Below are positions 1 through 11,814 of a stretch of 64,000 nucleotides of DNA, in pieces (within the stretch, counting starts at the first letter, position 1; the number at the start of each line of letters is the position of its first letter). The notes beneath the pieces were generated by a model. The model was not told the origin of the DNA. It did not search any database and saw nothing but the letters and a program-made list of their open reading frames with translations. The stretch covers positions 248,001 to 312,000 of the forward strand of contig JAYKXP010000027.1 of assembly GCA_037176845.1 (NCBI GenBank). Reading direction: 5' to 3'. The position numbers and the translations under genes were made by a program. This DNA is from Paramarasmius palmivorus. Its lineage: Eukaryota; Basidiomycota; Agaricomycetes; Agaricales; Marasmiaceae.

Positions 1-63
1 GCAGGGGATATAAGTATAAGTAATCTAAGTGTCCGGTGTCAAGGGAATCGACGCAATCATCGT

Positions 64-1407
64 CTATGCCTTGGCCTTCATCTCAGCTTCAAGATACTCC
101 CACAACCTCTCTCCAAGCTGGTTATCAATGGCCTTGGGGGGTGTTGGTCCTTCTCTGGCCCAAGGAATGAAGAACTGCACAGACATAATGGTCAGTCGTC
201 GAGTTCTTATGAATCAGGTAAAGAGAACTCACAGAACCGTTAGCTTTGTGAACTACCTCTGGTGATGTACCAGCGTAAAGCTGTGTTAAGGGGCCATATG
301 GATCGACGGGGTACAAGATGCTCTTGATGAGGAATCGCATGACGAAGTTGAGGTTCCTTTGGAGATCGGTTTCAAGGTTTCCTGATTGCAAGCAGAGACT
401 TAGCTGTTTGGCTCTGATAGGCATGTAAAGAAGACGTACCTGGGTTGACAGCAAACGCAAGAATGTTCTTGTCACCATATCTCTTGGCGAATTCACGGGT
501 CCATACGACTTGGCCCTATGATTGTGTGGACAAATAGGTCAGCTCGAACATTCTGAATGACGAACATGAAATACTGACAAATTTGCTTTGACTATATAGA
601 CCGTATGTTCCGAATTTTGTTCGCGCAGGTCCAGGAACAAAAGTGTCCCAGTGGATGACGTCGAGGTATGCAGCGGAGGATGATACACTGACTACACGGG
701 CTTTGCCATCGGCGGAGGTTTTTGAGCCGGCATCGAGTGCAGGCAAGAGGAGCTTTGTCCAGAGGTGGTTGCCTATGAATGGCGTAAGCTTAGAGGGCCA
801 CTGAGGTGTGATAACAAGGACCTACCAACAACATGAATACCCCATTGGGCGTCGTATCCTTCTTCAGTCACCAAATCCAGCGACGGCCACATGACACCTC
901 TTGAAACGAAGTTCAGTGTTGTCTTTGAGAGAGTGGGAAAGAAGGTGCTTACGCGTTGTTGAACAAGACGTGAAGCTCAGTTTCTTTGCTAACGAGGAAT
1001 GTCAAACTCGGTCGGATCGACGCAGAAGAATATCCCGCACCTCAAAAACTCTGCGGCAGCACTTTTGATGCTCTTGAAGCTAGCCAAATCAAGCTCCAAA
1101 AAGATAGCACGTTTGCCAGTAACTTTTTCGAGTTCATCGATAACTGCTTCGCTCTGTTTCTTTCCACGGGCAGCAAAGTAAACTTTTGCGTTGTGCTGTA
1201 AAAGAGCCTGAAGAGGTCTTTAGTAACTTTTAACCTCCACAGAATGACCGATGCCCTTACTTTGACGGTTTCTCTGCCGACACCGGTCTTTGCACCAGTG
1301 ACGATCATCACCCTGCCAGTAAGGTCGGGAATGTCTTTTTGCCAGAACTGAGGTGTCGGAGGGAACCACTGAGAGAGCATTGAAGGTTGAGAGCTAGAGT
1401 TGCCCAT
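64..1407 (-). CDS. Short-chain dehydrogenase/reductase (SDR copy 1)
   Basis: NAD(P)-dependent oxidoreductase of the SDR fold, close to WW-domain-oxidoreductase/retinol-dehydrogenase-like fungal proteins; roughly 320 residues over several short-intron exons. Visible: the cofactor motif TGAKTGVG near residue 35, the structural LFNNA motif, and the catalytic YSQSK (YxxxK) in the stretch GLYSQSKF. The start at 1407 gives MGNSSSQPSMLSQWFPP, matching the N-termini of two paralogues at 25 and 36 kb; an upstream in-frame Met would add 17 residues the paralogues lack. The C-terminus reads WEYLEAEMKAKA before TAG, also matching copy 2. It is divergent from the P450 starting at 2032. A role in oxidising or reducing a terpenoid alcohol/ketone is inferred from context; substrate unknown. 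No frame break seen. Confidence 0.88.
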
Positions 1408-2031
1408 TGTCGTTCGTTTCGAAGACCAGAATGGCAATCCAGAACAATACAACCCCAATTATATATTCCTTCTCCCGCTGCGACGCGCAATCCCCTGAGT
1501 AATGATGATTTGAAAGCATGGCACCTGCCGCCAGCCAAAAGATAGGTAACGGAGCAACTCGGTGATGATTTACATTTGTGACCGTGAGGCGTGTACTGCC
1601 AGGGGGAACGGGTGGCACCGGTGTGACAGGAACTGGGATGACGGATGGTGAGCGTCGCAAAGGGAAAAAGGTCAGCGGGTCAAAGGTGTCCATAAACAGA
1701 TAAAAGTTCTCGCGCACAGACCATCAACGAACCGTGGTATGGGCGCCTAGACCTTTTTGCTCTCCCATCTCCTCGGAACCACCTCTTACCCAAAACAGTC
1801 ATGTATCCACCGACGTTTGCGGAGGCGCCCCCTCATCTTTCCAAATGGGACCGTCGGTAGCCATTCTGTCAGAGCAACGTTAATGGTTGGCGTACGTCCG
1901 GACTGCGAAAATCAATTTCCGGTGGGGATTAGGGTTTACATCTTAAAGGGTTCGAGTTTGAACTGGTTTCCTCCAACTTTTTTACCTCAAGAGCTGTAGG
2001 GGCATCTTGCCGACGACAGCTAACTTTCATC
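1408..2031. other. Divergent intergenic region SDR1/P450
   Basis: About 620 bp between the divergent starts of SDR copy 1 and the first P450. An A/T-rich TATATAA-like stretch on the minus strand lies around 1459-1467, some 55 bp upstream of the SDR start. No convincing coding sequence is seen. Confidence 0.5.
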
Positions 2032-4313
2032 ATGGACGGCCTCAAGTTCTCTCCCGTGCAGTTCACTCTGGCTGCTGGTCTGGCATTTCTTGTATACAAA
2101 GTTGTCACACGGAAGACCACAACTCTCCCGGGACCGCCAGGCTTACCTATAATCGGGAACTTGTTGGATTTGAATGTGGAGTACCTATACACAAAGTGTC
2201 ATGAATGGGGTCAGCAGTACGGTGTGTTTTATCTACATTTCGTCTTCTGGCATCTCAAACTTACATTCTTCTGCAGGTGACGTCTTTAGGCTGAATGCGC
2301 TGGGTGAAACAATGGTTATTGTCAACAGTGCTGAGGTAAAGTACTCTATTCAACTTAGGCACTTCAGTAATCTAAGGCTACGAATTTAGGCTGCTAATGA
2401 GTTCTTCGACAAACGCGGCACCAAATACTCCGGCAGGCCTTACATGCCTATGATCACTGAGCTGTACGGACTCTTTGACTATCTCAACGAAACTCCCCAT
2501 TCATTCGTTTTTATAGCATGGGCTGGGAGTGGTCATTCACCTTCATGCCTTACGGTCAGAGATGGAAAGAGATGCGTGGTCTCTTCCACAGAAACTATCA
2601 TGCCGGCATGCCAGAACACCGTATGCCCGCTGTCGAGGAAGCGCAAAAACTTGTGGTATCCCTTCACAAGAATCCCGAGAAATACTCTGACCACATGAAG
2701 TGGTAAGTCTCACAGTCTCCCTAACACACTATCTCACTGATTCTATCTAAACAGTTACACCGCTGGTCTGATCATTAAGCGCACGTCAGTGTCCCCATGT
2801 ACTGCGCCATATCACCCTACTGACTCTTTTGATTTAGTTATGGCTACAACGTCGATTCGATGGAAGATTCTCTCCTTAGGCTCGTCGATGACACTAACAA
2901 GACCACTTCCATTGCCGTCACTCCTGGCAAGTTCTGGGTTAACTTATTCCCTTCAAGTAGGTGCTTCTAGTGTCGTAAAAAATGCAGACTGACCCCTTGC
3001 AGTGAAATATATTCCGGAATGGATGATCCCTGGTGGAGGTTTCAAGAAACAGGCCCGCGAATGGAAACAGTTGACAGATGCCATGGTTGATGTTCCTTTC
3101 CAAATGGTCAAGGGAAAACTTGTAAGCATATCCATCAGTGATCATGCGGGCATTCCGACTTAGGTTGTCGTAGGCCAACGGTAGCGCCGAAATGTCTTTC
3201 GTCTCCTCATGCCTCGAAACGGATACCTCTTCCAGTCACTGGAACCTCACCGATAAGCTTATCAAGGAGACTGCTGCGGTTGCTTATGCTGCTGGTACGT
3301 ATTAATTCATGGGACTATACCCCTTGAGTCTTAACGCTGCTTCCTAGGTGCCGATACAGTCCGTCTTCTACGCTTCCGAGCGTAAACACAATACTAACAC
3401 TATCTTTAGACTTTCTCCGTCCTAAGGACATTCACACTTTATATGGCTCTCAACCCCGATATTCAACAGCGCATCCAAGCCGAAATCGACGCCGCGTGCC
3501 ATGACAAAATTCCTACTTTCCGGGATAGGCCGCAACTGCCTCTAATGGAAGCCACTCTCGTTGAGACCATGCGTCTAGTTCCTCCTCTCCCCTTAGGTAT
3601 GCAATCTAATGGCATCTGAATAGAGCCGTTCTGACGATTTGATCCCAGCTGTCCCTCACAGCCTTGACGAAGACGATGTTTACAAAGGCATGTTCATACC
3701 GAAAGGTAAAGTAATATGTCTTTACACTTTATGCCCGTGTCATTGAATTCGCCTTCGCGATAGGATCACTCGTTCTCCCGAACCTCTGGTACGTCTGATA
3801 TCTTGACCTATCGGGAAGATCCCTCCGCTGACCCTTCTACAGGGCTATCCTTCGTGATGAAAAACAGTACCCCAACCCGTCCCAATTCAATCCCGATAGA
3901 TACGCCAGCAAGCCTGGTCTTATGGACAAAACAGTCGGAGCAATCTTCGGCTATGGACGTCGGTCAGTGTCTATGTTGTATGATGTAATGTTCGCCGATC
4001 CTGACCGTTCTTCAAACCTTAGTTCATGTGCAGGAAAGGGTTTAGCACTTGACACCGCCTGGGTAGCGATGGTGACGATGGTGTCCCTCTTTGATATTGT
4101 TAAGCCAAAGGATCAAGAGATTAACATAAAGGTCATGCCGGGAGCTGCTAGGTACGGAGGTTTCGTTCTCGTAGCCAGCACTGTTTTCTGATTCCTTTTG
4201 TGAACAGTCATATGGCTCCCTTCCCATGCACATTCTCTCCACGTGCTAAGGCGCTGGGAACACTGGAGGAACTTGCTCAAGATGTGGCAGCGAAGAGAGC
4301 TGCTCGGGCTTAA
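2032..4313 (+). CDS. Cytochrome P450 (type A, copy 1)
   Basis: Microsomal class II P450 monooxygenase with many short introns. The start at 2032 opens with a hydrophobic anchor (FTLAAGLAFLVYKVV) followed by the proline-rich hinge LPGPPGLPIIGN. Landmarks in order: C-helix WxxxR as WKEMR (near 2560), I-helix AGADTT assembled across two introns near 3290-3415, K-helix ETMR, and the heme loop FGYGRRSCAG assembled across an intron near 3960-4030, with Cys as heme ligand. The protein ends ...AAKRAARA at the TAA at 4311-4313. All P450 hallmarks are present and no frame break was found. It resembles the P450s at 11.8-14.1 kb and 54.4-56.7 kb in overall type, but is clearly more divergent than those two are from each other. 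Substrate unknown; oxygenation of a sesquiterpene scaffold is inferred from the cluster. Confidence 0.9.
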
Positions 4314-5724
4314 AGACTTCTGTGCGGTATTGGGATTTGGTTTGGGTGCTCTTAGTAGACTAGAAATGATATTGTTACGTGCTACATTACCTCTAATGGT
4401 GTATTTCTATGCATACATATAAGTAAACGAGAGTTTATTATATCGCCGGTATCTTGAGAACGTTGCGATCAGTATATCTTTTCCGGGTTGACGCAGAATA
4501 TCAAACGTCAATGCATCATGCATCATGTACATATATGAGGGTGGCATATGAATAATAAAGATGGTTGGAACGGCAATGCTCGGTAACGCCTAAGTCTATG
4601 GATGCAGACGCAGGAAGTTGAGATGTATAGAAATTTTGATACCTGATTCTGAACAAGGTTTCGGCGACACATACACACATTTAAATGCCTCAAATACATG
4701 CAGCGATGATCCCGAGTTATGACAATACTTTAGAGGAAAGGATTCAACAAAAGAATGGAGGTTTGGAGCGATCCCTCCCTCCCGCCCAGTAATGTCAACG
4801 GGAAAACATACCTAACTTGATTCGCAAGTTAGGATTTGCATGCATATGTTCAGGTATCTTCGGATTTCATACTAGTACTACAGCCTATAGCTAGGAGATG
4901 TTATTGTTTGAGGAGGGACACTCACTGGCAGGCACGTGTGACTTTCAAGTCCGGCAATTTCCGGCCCAAGGGAGCGTTTCGATAGCCGTTAGGCGTTCTT
5001 TGAAAATCACCACCATGTCAAACGTCGTCGCAAACCTTCTACCCACTGACTGGAACAATTGATCTGCGAGTACAGGGTCATTCGCGGTCTACTTCGGTGA
5101 TGGCTTCATGATTATGAATGACGACCCATCCAAACTCATATCTCCCCGAATTAGAAACTCGCCGACGATCGTAATGATTGTACCCATATGCAATGGTATT
5201 GTTTAACCCTCTCAATACCGGGCGCTTCTACTTGCATTCGCGGTGTTTCACCCATCCAATGCATATCGTTGTAGCCTTCACCGCTGGGTCTTCGACGGTG
5301 ACGTCTTTCGCCTACTGACAGCGACAGATATGAATACCATCCAAATACCACCGTACCCATCCTTGCAATGTGCCCAACGACCAACAACGTAAATCGATAT
5401 CCGATCTCGAAAGTATTGTGGCGTCAAATTCTAATTGATTCGGCAGAATATCAGGTCCATTGCTGTCCAACCTGCGATCCGGGGAAAGTGGACTTTCCAA
5501 AGAGAACCATCTACGAGGGTTAGGCAAGTCCAGATTTTCCTCGGACCGCAGTTCTGACACCTATCCATCGACAGTACGGATAGAGTCGTGATGAGTTGAA
5601 GACGCGTCATCCAAAACAAGAAGTAGGGTTGTTGTTCGATGTGTATAAAAGCAAGCCCTCCTTAGAGTATGTTCCTCATCCCATCTCTAGCTTTTTCTTA
5701 CACACACACAACAAACCTCTCTAC
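4314..5724. other. Intergenic region between two P450 genes
   Basis: About 1.4 kb without a convincing gene. Short minus-strand open frames between about 5150 and 5620 overlap in different phases; they could be a decayed gene but match nothing I can name. The 3' half holds the promoter of the next P450. Confidence 0.4.
5644..5650 (+). promoter_or_regulatory. TATA box of type B P450 copy 1
   Basis: TATAAAA, 75 bp upstream of the chosen ATG at 5725. This supports 5725 over the in-frame Met at 5596, which lies upstream of the TATA box. Confidence 0.6.
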
Positions 5725-8336
5725 ATGATACAAGAAGCTGCCGCTCTTCTAGCTTTAGCCCTCCTTGGCTGGATGCTAGCCCAAAGGCACAGGGCTAACG
5801 CCGTCCTCTCCAAGATCCCAGGCCCCACGCGTACCTCTTGGTTCAGAGGTGAGCTGTCCCATCATGCAAAAGTGTCTTCTCACTGTCCGTAGGTCATCTC
5901 GATCAGGTGTACTCGCCGTACGGCTGGAAATTCCACGAAATGATAGAAAAGTGTACGTGATATTCGCATATGAAACACGCTTTGACGACCTATTTATTCT
6001 CGAATATAGTCGGCCCCACCTCGACCTATGACAACTGGTTTGGAGTGAGTGACCCCTCAATCATACATGGACTGCGTCAACAACTCAACTATCACGAAGA
6101 CTAAGATGCTGTATACATTTGACTCGAGGGCAATGCATCATATTCTAGTAAAGGTCAGTACAGATCTTCCACACTATTCGACAGATTATTAACGGAGATT
6201 TCCAGGAATCCAACGTTTGGAGTATGGCTCGTGGCCATATTCTGTAGGTTATATCTGCTAGGTAATCTTTTTCAGACTAGTGACGCGTTCCTCTTCAGGA
6301 TGAACAGCCTTCTATTCGGGGACGGATTACTTTCTACTGATGGCGAGGTGCACCGGAGACAGCGGAAGCAGCTCATGCCCATATTCTCAGCCAGTCACAT
6401 GCGAGAAATGGGTAGGTATCACAATTGAATATCTTCGAACTCTATTTTGACAAATATTCAGTTCCTATCTTCAATTCAATAACTCTAAAGGTAAGCGCTA
6501 CCCATCAATATTTGTAGTCTCCAAACTCAGGCGACGGCCGCCGCTTAGCTCCGTGATACGATCTCCAAGAAAATCGGGCAAGGAACCCAGGAGGTGAGGA
6601 AGAGCATGAACTAGTCTATCATCCATTTAATCATTCTTTGCCGCCACCAACCAGATCGAGATGGCTTCATGGCTATCACGTACGGCTTTTGAACTCATTG
6701 GACAGTCGGGCTTAGGTGTCTCCTTCGACTCTCTCGACGACGAGGAAGGGGCACATCCGTACAGTGCAACCATCAAGAATGTCGTGTGAGTGTCAATTGT
6801 TGTTGTATATCGAATGAATCTCATGAAACATGTCGCAGTCCTTTGATAACCAAAGTATTCCTATGGGCGCATTATTTACTTCCCTGGGCAGTGAGGATCG
6901 GAAGTCGCGAATTCCGTCATGCCATCACGAAGAGGTCGCCTTGGGCGTCGATGCGATACGGCGAACATTTGGCCTACTACATGTGGAACTTGTCTGTCAA
7001 AATCTTCGAAGAGAAGAAGCAAGCATTGGAGAAAGGCGACGGAGCAGTCTCAGAACAACTGACTCGTGGAAAGGATATCCTCAGCGTCCTTAGTGAGTTC
7101 ATCGGAACCAATTTATCAATTTGACCCTAATTCAGTAAATAGTGAATGCAAATATGCAAGCTGATGATGAAAACAAGCTTGCAGATAACGAACTTTTGGG
7201 CCAGGTAAGAGTCTATTGTACGATGGTAACCATTTGTCTAATTGCCGTCGATCCACTTAGATGTCGTAAGATCGGGATCCAATCAAAACATTTCTCTTCT
7301 TGATTCTATATGTTTCATTAGGACGCTCATGTTCGCAGCAATGGACAGTACCTCAGTGAGTTTCTAAGGAAATGACAACATGTTCGGGTGCTCAGTGTGG
7401 TTTTCGTATTTTTCACAGAGTGCTTTAGCTCGTACATTGGATCTGCTCTCGACCCATCCAGAGGTTCAGGATAACCTACGACAAGAGATAGTAGAAGCTC
7501 GACAAAAGAATGATGGCGAAGAATTCACCTATGACATCCTGGAGAACTTACCTTATCTGGGAGCGGTTTGCAAGGAGGTTTTGCGATTGTGCGTAGATGC
7601 TCTTAGCCGCACTTGATCAGTTCATGACAACTTCTCCAGGCATCCACCTGTCCACCGGATTATACGCACGTAAGTACCATCAACCGACGCATACGCACTT
7701 AAATTCTTAAACTTTCCCTGTCGTTAGATCCAATCGTGACTCCGTTGTCCCTCTGGGCACACCTGTCACTGGCACTGACGGCTCTCAGATCAACGAGATT
7801 TTCTTCCCCAAAGGATCCGATATCTATATCTCCCTCATTGCATCCAACAGGAGCGAAGAAATTTGGGGCCCTGATGCGAAGGTTTGGAAGCCCGAAAGAT
7901 GGCTATCCCCACTCCCTTCAACAGTAGCAGATGCACGAATTCCCGGAGTTTTCGCTAATTTGTGAGTCTTTTATCTGACCACACCATGCATCCGTCACTT
8001 ATAAAACATTCAGGATGACATTCAATGCTGGCTCACGCTCATGCATGTGCGTTGCCTTCTATTCTATGTTGAACCGAAACTGACCGTCCGTAGTGGGTTC
8101 CGCTTCTCTCAGCTGGAAATGAGTGAGCCCTCCAGAGACACTTACCTCGAAATGCGCTGATTGGATTTTTTGCAGAGGTGGTCCTCGCATACCTTATCGA
8201 GTCTTTCAAGTTCGAGGCAACAGGCAAGGAGATTATCTACGATTTAAGCGGGGTTGCGAATCCTCAGGTCAAGGATGAACTCGATAAGGGAATCCAGCTA
8301 CCAATAAAGGTCACAGCGGTGAAGAGCGGACTTTAA
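5725..8336 (+). CDS. Cytochrome P450 (type B, copy 1)
   Basis: Heme monooxygenase of a second P450 type, paralogous to the gene at 38.2-40.7 kb. It starts MIQEAAALLALALLGWML (membrane anchor) then IPGPTRTSW. Visible further on: HRRQRKQLMP (C-helix region), I-helix region FAAMDSTS (an unusual replacement for AGxDT, shared with the paralogue), K-helix EVLR, and heme loop FNAGSRSCIG assembled across an intron near 8047-8093. The C-terminus is KVTAVKSGL. More than ten short introns are needed. One exon is only 5 nt long (7261-7265) and is conserved in the paralogue. No frame break seen once introns are removed. Likely cluster tailoring oxidase; substrate unknown. Confidence 0.88.
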
Positions 8337-8950
8337 GATGACCGGCTATTCATGGACCTGTCGAGATCTTTTAGCACAGATGTCGGGAAACCATTTGTTC
8401 CTACCTAATATGCATAAATATTCATTCCTCAATACCAATAACGAATTGAAGATCATCCGCATGTCGACACCAAGGATCGACAGCGCCCACGAGTTACCAC
8501 TTGAAGACCTCACTTGTGATGGCTGACAATCCAAGGAATGTCATGACAAGACCATTCTGACACCTTTGATGGCCATAGCCAAAGTCAATGGTTTGTGCTG
8601 TAAGATTGCGTAAAACGCTCTACACGTACAACAGCAGGTTGCGAGGTCTTCTACTCGAAACTTCTCAACCCGAACTATCATACAGGGAGTAATAACATGA
8701 TCACCATGCATCTCGCCGAGAATGTCCGTTGAGCGGCTACGCTGCGGGACGCTAGCCATTGATGTTCGTAACTCACCGAACTCACCGGAACGGCAACACC
8801 CATCCAACATTCAGCGCACCCCATAACCGCGGAGGTTCTAATCATGGAGACAAATTTCAATTCGGCATCGTTGGAGAGCGAGAGATAATAAAAAGCAGCT
8901 ATCGTGAGCAGCTTATTCTCCAGTCCATCAGTTCCTGATCTCAACACATC
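8337..8950. other. Intergenic region P450/AKR
   Basis: About 610 bp between the P450 stop and the AKR start. An A-rich GATAATAAAAAG stretch near 8885-8896, about 60 bp before the AKR start, could serve as a TATA-like element. Nothing coding is supported. Confidence 0.4.
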
Positions 8951-10467
8951 ATGCACCGTCCACCACCACCACCAAAGTCCAAGCTTGGATACTATCGTCT
9001 GTTGTCGCCTCATGCAAGTGTCCGGGTCTCTCCCCTGCAACTTGGAGCCATGACTATTGGTGACAAGGTTAGATTTCTGTACCAGCAAATAGCAACAGGT
9101 GCTCATGATGGAAACTAGTGGGAGTCCTATGGGTTTGGCACAACCAACAAAGAGATGAGCTTCAAGTTACTCGACACGTTCTTCGAGATGGGCGGAAACT
9201 TCATCGACACTGCCAACAACTAGTGAGGCATTGTTTGTCTTTCCGTAAGGGATTACGACTAACAATTCACAGCCAAGATGGAACATCGGAGGAATTCATC
9301 GGTGAATGGATGGAGTCTCGAAAAAACCGTGATCAGATTGTCCTCGCTACCAAGGTTTGCCAATTGACCCATTCCATCGACCCCGCCAGCTAATGACCCA
9401 ACGATCCAGTACTCCACGAACTACCTGGGACAAGACCGAACCGACGTCGCCCAGAAAGTGCACTATGTCGGTAATGGCTCCAAATCACTGAAAATCTCAC
9501 TTCGGGATAGTCTGCGCAAGTTACGCACCGACTACGTAGACATTCTTTACGTCCACTGGTGGGACTACGAGACATCTATCGAGGAAGTGATGAACAGCCT
9601 GCACAACCTTGTTGCCGAAGGCAAGGTACTTTACCTGGTATGCTAATAGCCTGACTTTGTATCAGCAATTGGCTCATGCATATCTATTACAGGGCATCAG
9701 CGAGTATGATATCTTATTTCTTTTTGGTTGACGGTGTACTTACGACTAGAAACAAGCACTCCGGCCTGGGTGGTATCAGAGGCAAACATGTACGCAAAGT
9801 TGAACGGCAAGACACCGTTCTCCATCTACCAAGGACACTGGAACATCATGGACCGTTCTTTCGAACGTGATATCATCCCTATGGCTAAATCTCTCGGTGT
9901 TGCGCTTGCACCTTGGGATGTCATGGGCGGAGGTAAGCTGCGTACAGATGCTGAAGACGCCGAAAGACGCCAATCTGCGGAGAAGAGCCGAACCATTATG
10001 GGCGTTGAACGTAGTGAAAATGAAGTCAAGATGAGCCAAGCGTTGGAAAAGGTGGCAAAGGAAGTGGGCGCAAAGAACATCCGAGCTGGCAAGTGCTTTC
10101 ACTTAACAATTGATGACTTCCTAGCTGACAATGGACGCACCGTCTTCCCAGTTGCCGTAGCCTACGTGATGCACAAGGCACCCTATGTCTTCCCCATCTT
10201 GGGAGCTCGAAAAGCAGAACAGCTTGTAGCGAACGTTGAGGCCTTGGACATTAGTCTCTCTCCGGATCAGATCAAATATCTCGAGAGCATTCTTCCGTTC
10301 GACTCTGGTTTCCCAACCAACTTCTTCGTAAGGATTACCCTATTCTTCACCTTCGAATATTGAACGAGGCATAACAGGGAAACGGAAGCGCTTACAACGG
10401 CTTCATGACTTCCACTGCACACTTAACGAAGCAGCCAGGTGTTCAACCTATCTCTCACTCCAAGTAG
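8951..10467 (+). CDS. Aldo-keto reductase, aryl-alcohol-dehydrogenase type
   Basis: NADPH-dependent aldehyde/ketone reductase of the fungal AAD-like AKR group. Starts [18 protein letters not shown]; the proline run precedes the first beta strand [11 protein letters not shown]. The catalytic tetrad is visible across exons: Asp and Tyr in FIDTANNYQDG, Lys in IVLATKYS, His in YVHWWDYE. The cofactor-binding end shows [18 protein letters not shown]. The last exon is joined by an intron at about 10328-10377 and gives a tail ending PISHSK before TAG. Cytosolic, about 390 residues, intact. It lies in the same direction as the two P450s before it. Role inferred: reducing an aldehyde or ketone intermediate of the terpenoid pathway. 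Confidence 0.88.
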
Positions 10468-10824
10468 AGAAACGACTGGTGGCAGATGCTTCGAATAGCT
10501 GTATCGATGATGATATGTACATGCATTTCATATGCACCCATGTAATATATATACCAATCTGCTATGCAAGATTAAATTTTCGTCGTCGAACTATGTAGCC
10601 GTGAGCTCACCTCGTCGCATCGATATAACGTTTTTACTGCCATATCCTGCCCCTTCCTTGAATACGTAGTAGACGTATTCGTGTTGTCCTGTGCATTCTG
10701 GTAGTCGGGGAAGGTTTGAAGACCGACTGCAGGAACACGATCAGTCGAAATCCAAAATCTTGCAAAATGCCTACCTTGTGTTTGTCCGTCGACTTGCATG
10801 ACGCATCGAGAATTTAAGGTCCTC
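10468..10824. other. Convergent intergenic region
   Basis: About 360 bp between the 3' ends of the aldo-keto reductase and the LTO1-like gene. No gene or named signal seen. Confidence 0.4.
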
Positions 10825-11390
10825 TCAAAAGCTCATATCTTTCACCTCCCAAACTGTACCGCCGCTCCCACTTCCGTTTGCATCTTTCTCGTCTCCAAGA
10901 GTGCCGGCACGAAGAGACGCCTTTACGCCCAGAGATGCGCAAAGCATCTTATATCTTGTTCTGATCAGCTTCAGTTGTTTCTGAATGTCGATGCCATCTT
11001 CTTCCTTTGGATTACTCTTCGGAAAAGCTTCAATCAAGGAAATGAGGTTTGCAATATGTCCTTTCGCGCGTCTGGCAGATCGATAAGGTTGACGAAGGTG
11101 ACGAGGGAGCAAAAGTAACGTACGAATCGGATGGGATGAAACATGACCATAAACGCGCAAAACCTTCGTAGAAGCCCAGTTCCTCCCACATCTCCCATCC
11201 CTTTTCCCGACCCAATGCACGGCCTTCAATGAGCCCGTGAATTCGTCCATGAGCGAAACCGTCTTTATAGCCCTCGCTGTAAAATCTTTTCAAGTCTTAT
11301 TCAGCAATGCCAATGAGGAAAGAGGGTAAGGAACACGTGCGACTGTTCAAGGTTGATGAGAGAATCGATACTGTCGTTGAAGTCCTCCAT
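10825..11390 (-). CDS. LTO1: LTO1/Yae1-type protein (iron-sulfur/ribosome maturation factor)
   Basis: Small protein with the Yae1/LTO1 signature of spaced glycines: YSEGYKDGFAHGRIHGLIEG, followed by a GxxKGWEMWEELGFYEGFA-like segment. In yeast and human, LTO1 works with YAE1 to hand Rli1/ABCE1 to the cytosolic Fe-S targeting machinery; that role is known for the family and inferred here. Start MEDFNDSIDSLINLEQ at 11390, then a short intron, the GX3 exon, another intron near 11030-11115 and a last exon ending VWEVKDMSF before TGA. About 140 residues, the usual size. It is a housekeeping-type gene inside an otherwise secondary-metabolism block, so unlikely to belong to the pathway. Confidence 0.8.
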
Positions 11391-11814
11391 CGGAAAGATG
11401 GATTTTAGGCTAAGAGCAAGAGTAGGCAAGAGTTGGATATGGAGACGGAGCGGAAGGAAACCGGCACGTGGTCCTTACGACATAAGGAGATGTAGGCCAA
11501 GGCACTGTTCCGATTAGATAAAACTTAAAGTGGGTCCAATACAGGCAATGTCACGGCGGCAGTACCAGAGGTAGTTCAGATGCGTTAATCGTCGCCATAT
11601 TTAGTGGAAAAGTCAATTCACTGACAGTTCCACGGGCGCTTATTTATCAATCTCAATTTGGACATTGATGCCAGGATAAGAAATGCTAAAATGAATATCG
11701 TCTACTACCATATTTGAGTACATATCACTAATCGTTACACTGTAAGTTACAGTATTTTCAAGTCTAAGAAGCAAGCGAGCCTCCAAAATTTGTTTAAATA
11801 ATGTCGAGAGCGTT
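11391..11814. other. Intergenic region LTO1/P450
   Basis: About 420 bp upstream of the LTO1-like gene and downstream of the minus-strand P450. It contains the LTO1 promoter region; no clear motif or coding sequence is seen. Confidence 0.4.

Noticed and set aside
5150..5620. Minus-strand frames that might be a decayed gene
   Set aside because: Pieces could not be joined to any known family; left as intergenic.
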